A DNA stretch of 48,298 nt from Peptoniphilus_E sp964345555 (lineage in GTDB: Bacteria; Bacillota; Clostridia; Tissierellales; Peptoniphilaceae). Shown piece by piece: positions 42,493 to 48,298 of this stretch (the stretch's first letter is position 1; each line of letters opens with the position of its first letter). Below the pieces are notes generated by a model. The model was not told the DNA's origin and made no database searches. It saw only the letters and a program-made list of their open reading frames with translations. The stretch spans positions 1 to 48,298 of the forward strand of contig CAYFRD010000008.1 of the NCBI GenBank assembly GCA_964345555.1, read 5' to 3'. Both the position numbers and the translations under genes were made by a program.

Positions 42493-44160
42493 ATGTATCA
42501 AGCACTTTACAGAAAATACAGATCCAAGACCTTTGAAGAGTTGGTAGGCCAAGACAGCATAACGAAGTCACTTAAAAATCAAATATCAAAGTCCGAGATA
42601 TCCCATGCCTATATATTTTCAGGTACCAGGGGCACCGGCAAGACTTCTGCTGCCAAAATTTTCGCCAAGGCGGTCAACTGTTTAAATCCCAAGGACGGCG
42701 ATCCTTGCAATGAATGTGAAAATTGTCGTGCCATAGCCGAAGACAGAGCCATAGATGTAATTGAAATGGATGCAGCTTCAAACAACGGGGTGGATGACAT
42801 AAGGGAGCTGAAGGAAAAGGTAGTTTATCCGCCTCAAAGTTTAAAATACAAGGTATATATAATAGACGAAGTTCACATGTTATCGAAGGGGGCTTTCAAC
42901 GCACTTTTAAAAATTTTGGAAGAACCGCCCTCTCATCTGATATTCATCCTTGCGACTACAGAACTTGAAAAAATCCCATCTACAATTCTATCTAGAGCGC
43001 AAAAGTTCAATTTTAAGAGAATTGACAAGAGGGTAATCATAGAAAATTTGAAGCGAATAACACAGCTTGAAGGCAAGAAATGCACTGATGAAGTCTACAA
43101 GCTGATTGCAAACAGTTCAGATGGAGCCATGAGAGATGCCCTTTCTATTTTAGATCAGCTTTTTTCTCTCGACGAAGATATAATTGACTACGATTCTGCA
43201 ATTGAAGTGCTGGGGATATCCTCCGACAAAATAATACTGGACTTGGTGAAGTCGCTCTTAGACAGGGATTTAATGAAGTCCATGGAAAACCTCAATGAAG
43301 TATATAAAGAAGGCAAGGACATAAGCACATTGATAACGGACTTGGTATCGAGATTTAGAGACCTAATGGTGCTAAAGATGGTAAAAGATCAGGGCGACAT
43401 GGTTTTGACCAACAACTTCAACGAGTACGCAGAACTTTCACAAAAAACGGACATAGACGACATTATTTACATTATCAAGACCTTAAATGAGTGTTTAGTC
43501 AATGTGAAGTATGCTCAAGACAAAAGAGTGGTATTGGAGATGAGCATCATCAAGATCACCGATGTCTATGAGGATAATTTGAAAAAGCGAATTGAAAATC
43601 TAGAAAACTTCATCTATAGAGAGGATTTCAACCGAGAAGAAATCTTGAAAAATGTTGAAAAACAAAAAAATACCGTATCCGCTCACGTTGAAAAAATTGT
43701 AAGCACAGAAAAATCTGCGGAAATGAGTGAAGTAATTTCCACAGATGGAATTGTTCAAAAAAAGCCCGCAATAGAAGAACAGGCAAAGGAATACTCCGGA
43801 GTTGCTAAAGATGATATAATAGAAGATGAATTGAATTTAGATAAAATAAAATCCGACTGGAACAACATATTGATAGAAATCAGAAAAAGAGGTCGCATAA
43901 ATGTGCCCATTCTACTCAGTTCCGGGCGAGTGAAGGACTATAACAATCAAACTCTCGTAATTGAATTTGATAAGTCCGACACCTTTAAATACAAGGCTAT
44001 TTCCGATGATGACAATGTGGCATTTATTGAAGATTTTTTAAATAATTACTACAATAGAGATATTAAGCTGAGGTTTGTCTTGGACGACGACAGAGAAAAG
44101 GAATCTGCAATTGAAAAATTGGAAGAACTATTTGGAAAAGATAATATAAATAGAATTTAG
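42493..44160 (+). CDS. dnaX: DNA polymerase III subunit gamma/tau
   Basis: Clamp-loader ATPase of 555 residues. The AAA+ region has Walker A GTRGTGKTSAAKIFA, the zinc site CNECENCRAI with a preceding Cys, EMDAASNNGVDDIRELKE, Walker B IIDEVHMLS and the SRC motif with TILSRAQKF. After residue ~370 the sequence becomes variable and linker-like and ends in a tau-type C-terminal domain. No slippery A-tract for a programmed gamma frameshift was noticed. GAGGTG precedes the ATG. The dnaX-ybaB-recR order is conserved in Firmicutes; no SRP RNA gene is seen upstream. Confidence 0.95.
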   Translation: MYQALYRKYRSKTFEELVGQDSITKSLKNQISKSEISHAYIFSGTRGTGKTSAAKIFAKAVNCLNPKDGDPCNECENCRAIAEDRAIDVIEMDAASNNGVDDIRELKEKVVYPPQSLKYKVYIIDEVHMLSKGAFNALLKILEEPPSHLIFILATTELEKIPSTILSRAQKFNFKRIDKRVIIENLKRITQLEGKKCTDEVYKLIANSSDGAMRDALSILDQLFSLDEDIIDYDSAIEVLGISSDKIILDLVKSLLDRDLMKSMENLNEVYKEGKDISTLITDLVSRFRDLMVLKMVKDQGDMVLTNNFNEYAELSQKTDIDDIIYIIKTLNECLVNVKYAQDKRVVLEMSIIKITDVYEDNLKKRIENLENFIYREDFNREEILKNVEKQKNTVSAHVEKIVSTEKSAEMSEVISTDGIVQKKPAIEEQAKEYSGVAKDDIIEDELNLDKIKSDWNNILIEIRKRGRINVPILLSSGRVKDYNNQTLVIEFDKSDTFKYKAISDDDNVAFIEDFLNNYYNRDIKLRFVLDDDREKESAIEKLEELFGKDNINRI

Positions 44161-44168
44161 GAGGAAGT

Positions 44169-44507
44169 ATGGCAAGAGGATTTCAAGGATTTCCGAAAAA
44201 TGGAAATATGAACAATATGATGAAGCAAGTTCAAAAACTGCAAAAGCAAATGGAAGACATGCAGGAGAATTTAAAACAACAGGAAGTTGAAGCAAATGCC
44301 GGCGGAGGAGCTGTAAAGGCTGTAGTAAACGGAAATAAGGAATTGATCAGAATAGAGATAGACAAGGATGTAGTTGATCCTGATGATGTGGAAATGTTGC
44401 AGGATTTAGTAGTGGCAGCTGTGAACGAAGCTTTGAGAACTGCAGAACAAAAAATGAACAGCGAAATGAGTAAACTGACGGGCGGACTTAACATTCCAGG
44501 ACTGTAA
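44169..44507 (+). CDS. YbaB/EbfC nucleoid-associated protein
   Basis: DNA-binding dimer-forming protein of 112 residues. Typical features are the MxxMMKQVQKLQKQMEDMQ coiled helix, then the GGGAVKAVVNGNKELIRIEID beta region (about residues 47-67), and VAAVNEALRTAEQKM. GGAGGA lies upstream of the ATG. It starts eight bases after dnaX and two bases separate it from recR, giving a classic replication-repair operon. Confidence 0.94.
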   Translation: MARGFQGFPKNGNMNNMMKQVQKLQKQMEDMQENLKQQEVEANAGGGAVKAVVNGNKELIRIEIDKDVVDPDDVEMLQDLVVAAVNEALRTAEQKMNSEMSKLTGGLNIPGL

Positions 44508-44509
44508 CC

Positions 44510-45109
44510 ATGATGAACAGAGCAGGATCTATAGAAAAACTGATCAGGCAACTTTCAAAATTGCCCGGCATAGGTTCCAAGACAGCACAACGACTTGCAT
44601 ACCACATCATAGACTTGGATATGGAGGAAGTTAAAGAACTGTCCCAATCTATAGTAGATGCGAAAGCAAATATAAAGCAGTGCAGCATTTGTGCCAATTT
44701 TACCGATTCCGATCCCTGCGCCATCTGCAGCGATGAAAAGAGAGATCGTTCCACAATATGTATAGTTGAATATCCTAAGGATGTAGAAGCGATGGAGAGG
44801 GCGAATTGCTACAACGGTCTTTACCATGTTCTGCACGGGACACTTTCTCCATCGAGAGGCATAACAGTAGAAAATTTAACTGTGTTGCAATTACTTACAA
44901 GGCTGAGGGATAAGGACGTAAAAGAAGTTATAATTGCTACAAATCCCACTGTTGATGGAGAAACCACGGCACTGTTTTTATCAAGGCAACTGGAAAAAAT
45001 CCCCATAAAAGTAACCAGAATCGGATACGGACTTCCTGTGGGGGGAGATTTGGAATACTATGATGAGCTGACTATAACTACAGCTATGAAAAATAGGAGA
45101 GAGTTTTAA
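44510..45109 (+). CDS. recR: Recombination protein RecR
   Basis: DNA-clamp protein of 199 residues that loads RecA with RecF/RecO in gap repair. Helix-hairpin-helix LSKLPGIGSKTAQRLAYHII, a C4 zinc finger (CSICANFTDSDPCAIC), Toprim motif STICIVEYPKDVEAME and Walker-like C-terminus GLPVGGDLEYYDELT are all visible. Start at ATG 44510; a second ATG follows directly. The stop codon lies in the 5' part of its terminator hairpin. Confidence 0.96.
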   Translation: MMNRAGSIEKLIRQLSKLPGIGSKTAQRLAYHIIDLDMEEVKELSQSIVDAKANIKQCSICANFTDSDPCAICSDEKRDRSTICIVEYPKDVEAMERANCYNGLYHVLHGTLSPSRGITVENLTVLQLLTRLRDKDVKEVIIATNPTVDGETTALFLSRQLEKIPIKVTRIGYGLPVGGDLEYYDELTITTAMKNRREF

Positions 45110-45141
45110 GTAAACCTGTAAATCGAGTTTACTTTGTTTTT
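45108..45141 (+). terminator. Terminator after recR
   Basis: AAGTAAAC (45108-45115) and GTTTACTT (45127-45134) around an 11-nt loop, then TGTTTTTG. Confidence 0.82.
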
Positions 45142-45256
45142 GATGTAGATAAATGTATGGAAAAGGGTAATTATATTTAAATAGCATACTTTTTATAAAA
45201 AATACATTTTATACATGTATGCTGAAATTTATTTTATTGTGAAGGGAAGTGTTTAA

Positions 45257-47239
45257 TTGTTTTTTGACGAAGATAAAAAAGAAAATGAAAAAAGGGATAA
45301 TAAAAAAGGTTCCGGAAATTTTAACAACAATCCGATGATAATATATTATATATTGGCGATAATCCTGATGTTTTCAGTACCATATTTGACAAGACAAAAG
45401 ATCATCAACCCCACCGATGTGGAAGTTGTAGATTACAGCACATTTTTGGATTTCGCGGACAAGGGAAATATGTCAAAGGTCCATGTACTTGAAAAGGAAA
45501 TACTCTTTGAAGTTGGAGAGGGAAAGGATATAAAAAAATACAAGACATCCAACTTTAACGATCCCAACCTGCCGAATTTTCTCCATGAAAAAGACATTCA
45601 ATTTGACAGAGAGTATCCGCCGGAATTAAATCCCTTTGTGGGAATGCTCATATCTTTCGGTTCCACGGTGTTGATGTTGGTAGTGGTATGGTGGATCTTC
45701 TCCAAAATAGTCATGAAGCGATTTGGCGGTGACGGGGTAGGACCCATGAGTTTCGGCAAGAGCAATGCCAAGATCTACGTTCAGTCTACAGATGGGATAA
45801 CCTTTGAAAATGTGGCAGGGCAGGATGAAGCCAAGGAAGCATTGACAGAAATTGTGGACTTTTTGCACAACCCAAAGAAATATACAAACATAGGAGCAAA
45901 ACTTCCCAAGGGAGCACTGCTCGTTGGACCGCCCGGAACAGGTAAGACCTTGCTTGCCAAGGCCGTTGCGGGAGAGGCAAATGTACCTTTCTTTTCAATA
46001 TCGGGTTCTGAATTCGTGGAAATGTTTGTAGGACTTGGAGCTGCTAAGGTGAGAGATTTGTTTAAGCAAGCTCAGGAAAAAGCACCCTGTATAGTATTCA
46101 TCGACGAAATAGATACCATAGGTAAAAAACGTGACGGAGCAGGTATAGGAGGAAATGACGAAAGAGAACAGACTCTTAACCAATTGTTATCGGAGATGGA
46201 CGGATTTGAAGGGAAGTTGGGAGTTGTAATACTGGCTGCAACCAACAGACCTGAAACCCTTGACCCGGCACTTTTAAGACCGGGAAGATTTGACAGAAGA
46301 GTTCCCGTTGAACTGCCGGACTTGGCAGGCAGAACTGCAATACTTAAAGTTCACGCCGAAAAAATAAAAAAAGATGCAGGTATAGACTACGAACAAATAG
46401 CGAAGGCAACAGCCGGAGCATCGGGAGCGGATCTTGCCAACATGGTAAATGAGGCGGCACTTAGAGCCGTAAGAGAAGGCAGAGATAAAATGTCTCAAAG
46501 AGATATAGAAGAATCCGTGGAAGTAGTTCTTGCAGGATACGAAAGAAAGAATGCAGTTATTTCTCCCAAGGAAAAGGAAATAATAGCCTATCATGAGGTA
46601 GGACATGCTCTTGTGGCTGCCAAACAGACTGATTCGGCGCCTGTGCACAAGATAACCATTGTACCCAGGACATCAGGTGCTTTGGGATATACAATGCAAG
46701 TGGATGAAGAAGAAAAATTCCTAATGTCGAGAGAAGATCTCTTCAATAAAATCGTGACGCTCACAGGCGGAAGATCTGCCGAAGAACTGATTTTCAATAA
46801 GAGGACGTCAGGGGCATCAAATGACATTGAACAAGCAACTAAGATAGCTAAAGCAATGGTCACAAGATTCGGTATGACAGACGAGTTCGGATTTGTAGCG
46901 CTTGAGACCCAAACAAACAAGTACTTGGGTGGTGACAGCTCCCTTAGCTGTTCACCGGAAACTGAATCTAAAATAGATGCGGAAGTAAAGAAAATTATCG
47001 AAAAAGCCCATGAAAAAGCTATAAATATCTTGAAGGGGAACATAAACGCTCTTCATGAAATATCGGCTTTTCTTCTGAAAAAGGAAACCATCACAGGAGA
47101 AGAATTCATGGATCTTTTGAATAAAAACGATGAACTTGTGGAAGCTATTGAAGTGAAAAGTTCATCGGAAGATGCTATTGAATTACCTCAATCTGAAATT
47201 AATGAAACAGATGAAATATCAAGCATAGAAACAGAATAG
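45257..47239 (+). CDS. ftsH: ATP-dependent zinc metalloprotease FtsH, second copy
   Basis: Full-length FtsH paralogue of 660 residues. Two N-terminal membrane helices (about 25-45 and 130-155) flank an extracytoplasmic domain. Walker A GPPGTGKT near residue 224, FIDEIDTIGKKRDGAG, SRH ATNRPETLDPALLRPGRFDR, and zinc site HEVGH near residue 445 are intact. The N- and C-terminal segments differ from the copy at 14478-16388, so the pair looks like an old duplication or acquisition. Start is TTG with GAAGGGA upstream. It stands alone between terminators. A division of labour by substrate or condition is inference. Confidence 0.96.
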   Translation: MFFDEDKKENEKRDNKKGSGNFNNNPMIIYYILAIILMFSVPYLTRQKIINPTDVEVVDYSTFLDFADKGNMSKVHVLEKEILFEVGEGKDIKKYKTSNFNDPNLPNFLHEKDIQFDREYPPELNPFVGMLISFGSTVLMLVVVWWIFSKIVMKRFGGDGVGPMSFGKSNAKIYVQSTDGITFENVAGQDEAKEALTEIVDFLHNPKKYTNIGAKLPKGALLVGPPGTGKTLLAKAVAGEANVPFFSISGSEFVEMFVGLGAAKVRDLFKQAQEKAPCIVFIDEIDTIGKKRDGAGIGGNDEREQTLNQLLSEMDGFEGKLGVVILAATNRPETLDPALLRPGRFDRRVPVELPDLAGRTAILKVHAEKIKKDAGIDYEQIAKATAGASGADLANMVNEAALRAVREGRDKMSQRDIEESVEVVLAGYERKNAVISPKEKEIIAYHEVGHALVAAKQTDSAPVHKITIVPRTSGALGYTMQVDEEEKFLMSREDLFNKIVTLTGGRSAEELIFNKRTSGASNDIEQATKIAKAMVTRFGMTDEFGFVALETQTNKYLGGDSSLSCSPETESKIDAEVKKIIEKAHEKAINILKGNINALHEISAFLLKKETITGEEFMDLLNKNDELVEAIEVKSSSEDAIELPQSEINETDEISSIETE

Positions 47240-47251
47240 AACACAGATGAG

Positions 47252-47279
47252 AAAAGACGTCGTAGAGACGTCTTTTTTG
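47252..47279 (+). terminator. Terminator after second ftsH
   Basis: AAAAGACGTC (47252-47261), loop GTAGA, GACGTCTTTT (47267-47276), then T. Confidence 0.92.
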
Positions 47280-47527
47280 TGCTAAAAGTTGTAAATATAT
47301 TTAGAAAATTGATATAAGCAAGTTCAGTTATAAATAATATTTAGTACAAATGAATTCAAATGTGATACTAATCACTGACAAAATGTGCTGAATATAATAA
47401 AAATATGAAAACACAAAACACTAATACTAACACCTGATTTAATTCATAGCATTGAACTACTTCTGATTAGTCATACTCATAGAGATTAGTTTCCTTTGCA
47501 ATATTAATTAGTGTTTAGTATGAAAAT
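47280..47527. other. Gene-poor AT-rich region with clustered ATTAGT hexamers
   Basis: No gene is seen. ATTAGT or its complement ACTAAT occurs exactly at 47367-47372, 47420-47425, 47466-47471, 47485-47490 and 47507-47512, with near-matches beside them. AACACTAAT (47417-47425) and ATTAGTGTT (47507-47515) are perfect reverse complements. Confidence 0.5.
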
Positions 47528-47608
47528 GTAGGGGACGATGACCACATCGTCCCGAAACACAACGGGCGGATGAAGGCATCCGTCCCTACGGGGAAATTGT
47601 AGAATTTC
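47528..47608. repeat. GC-rich double-hairpin repeat (dispersed-repeat-like)
   Basis: GTAG (47528-47531) pairs with CTAC (47586-47589) around two hairpins: GGGACGATG/CATCGTCCC (47532-47553, loop ACCA) and GGGCGGATG/CATCCGTCC (47564-47585, loop AAGG, one G-T pair). A third small hairpin GAAATT/AATTTC follows at 47593-47608. The element is much richer in GC than its surroundings and resembles the GTAGGGGC-type palindromic repeats scattered between genes in many Clostridia. No other copy is in the window. Confidence 0.6.
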
Positions 47609-47637
47609 GCAAAATAATTTAACAAATTATAAAATAT

Positions 47638-47666
47638 TTGCCAAAATATTAAAAAGGGTATATAAA
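47638..47666 (+). promoter_or_regulatory. Candidate promoter for the terminal secreted-protein gene
   Basis: TTGCCA (47638-47643), a 17-nt spacer and TATAAA (47661-47666). The leader (about 150 nt) carries AAGCAATAT/ATATTGCTT (47675-47711) and AAAAAAGTA/TACTTTTTT (about 47714-47739) hairpins. Confidence 0.5.
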
Positions 47667-47755
47667 AAATTAAAAAGCAATATTAAATTTTATACACAAC
47701 TTATATTGCTTCTAAAAAAAGTAAAAGATATACTTTTTTCAAGGAGGAGATTCCA

Positions 47756-47770
47756 ATGTACATATTATAA
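47756..47770 (+). other. Four-codon open frame with strong ribosome site
   Basis: AAGGAGGAGA (47741-47750) precedes ATG TAC ATA TTA TAA. A ribosome could initiate on this mini-frame in the leader of the gene at 47821. It may be a leader peptide, or chance. Confidence 0.25.
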
Positions 47771-47820
47771 TTATGAGTATATGACTATGGATTTTAAAAT
47801 TATTTAAATAGGAGGATTTT

Positions 47821-48298
47821 ATGAAGAAACTAATATTTAGCCTATTGCTAATCCTAATATTTACTTACAAGGGTCAGGTCAATGCAGAAACTGTTGAATC
47901 TATGAAATTTGAAAACGATACAAAGGCTATTTTGGTAGAAAACGGAGTTCAAATTCCATTGACGGAAGAAGAATTGAACAAATACTTAAAAAATCAAGTA
48001 AGCATAGAAGACGGTTCTAAAACATATATTATTAACGAATATGATGACGTATTTAAAAAAGATGATAGTAAATTGAAAAATTTAGGTCCATGGACTGCAT
48101 TTAATAAAACGAGTGAAAGTTCCAGGTATTTTTATTGGAATTTAACTAAATCTGCTACACCGACTTATCATACAATCTACGGAAAATTAATTGAATATTT
48201 CTACTCAACGATAGCCGGTGTAAGAAAGGTAAAAGTTGATCAACCTATTGAAATTAATGGATATTGCGATGGATTATATTTATTAAAAGATGCTTATA
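47821..48298 (+). CDS. Secreted protein of unknown function, 3' end beyond the window
   Basis: Open frame of 159 codons without a stop before the window edge. MKKLIFSLLLILIFTYKGQ followed by VNAETVES is a signal peptide, with likely cleavage after VNA (no lipobox Cys). The mature part is rich in charged and aromatic residues, for example LGPWTAFNKTSESSRYFYWN and IEYFYSTIAGVRKVKVD. I recognise no domain. AGGAGG lies seven bases upstream of the ATG, and the frame has normal coding character. It is probably a cell-surface or secreted accessory protein; the missing C-terminus prevents more. Confidence 0.75.
   Translation, partial: MKKLIFSLLLILIFTYKGQVNAETVESMKFENDTKAILVENGVQIPLTEEELNKYLKNQVSIEDGSKTYIINEYDDVFKKDDSKLKNLGPWTAFNKTSESSRYFYWNLTKSATPTYHTIYGKLIEYFYSTIAGVRKVKVDQPIEINGYCDGLYLLKDAY

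Noticed and set aside
42493..44160. Programmed frameshift making a short gamma subunit in dnaX
   Set aside because: No clear A-rich slippery heptamer followed by a stem was found in the expected middle part of the gene.
1..48298. tRNA, rRNA or CRISPR array
   Set aside because: No T-loop GTTCGA-type cloverleaf, rRNA block or spaced direct-repeat array was noticed on either strand; the only TTCGAAT (about 9703) has no tRNA around it.

Overview
The window is an AT-rich, chromosomal-looking stretch of a low-GC Gram-positive anaerobe. Gene content and order point to the Firmicutes/Clostridia side, most plausibly a Tissierellia/Peptoniphilaceae-type non-sporulating anaerobic coccus. The evidence is strong Shine-Dalgarno sites, frequent TTG starts, lipoproteins with standard lipoboxes, an Opp peptide-uptake operon, an acyl-CoA dehydrogenase/rubredoxin/flavodiiron system and the Bacillus/Clostridium glmU-to-ftsH gene order. 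The genus is inference; no rRNA is present. The sequence has two 100-N gaps (16489-16588, 42069-42168), so it comes from a scaffolded draft.

Layout. 1-1099 is a complete-looking IS30-family insertion sequence that starts exactly at the window edge. After a GNAT acetyltransferase, 1.9-16.4 kb holds the conserved housekeeping cluster glmU-prs-pth-mfd-PpiC foldase-YabN-like-hup-S4 protein-divIC-S1 protein-tilS-hpt-ftsH. The genes usually interleaved in spore formers (spoVT, yabP, yabQ, spoIIE) are absent. 16.6-19.3 kb holds membrane proteins: a ZIP metal transporter, a YitT-family protein behind a leader that looks like a terminator/antiterminator switch, and a hemolysin III family protein. 19.4-22.2 kb is secA. 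22.5-25.2 kb is an AbgT-type transporter with an M20 peptidase. 25.7-31.4 kb is oppABCDF.

31.7-34.9 kb is the most striking locus. A three-part fusion (acyl-CoA dehydrogenase, ETF-alpha FAD domain, rubredoxin) lies 11 bp upstream of a flavodiiron protein, so a complete electron path from acyl-CoA to O2 (or NO) may be encoded by two genes. 35.1-36.7 kb holds a PrdX-like tRNA deacylase and an AEC-family transporter. 36.8-42.3 kb is on the minus strand: a small multidrug-export family protein, a two-gene overlapping operon of a GCS2-type glutamate-cysteine ligase and a glutathionylspermidine-synthase-like ATP-grasp enzyme (probable low-molecular-weight thiol synthesis), a zinc-ribbon membrane protein and a small Glu/Ala/Pro-repeat lipoprotein interrupted by a gap. 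42.5-45.1 kb is dnaX-ybaB-recR. 45.3-47.2 kb is a second full-length ftsH. The right edge has a gene-poor stretch with clustered ATTAGT hexamers, a GC-rich double-hairpin repeat, and the start of an unrecognised secreted protein that runs off the window.

Together these genes suggest a peptide-fermenting anaerobe: peptides enter through Opp (and possibly AbgT), are trimmed by the M20 peptidase, and oxidative stress is met by the fused dehydrogenase/flavodiiron pair and a gamma-glutamyl thiol. All functional calls come from reading motifs by eye; no database search was possible.
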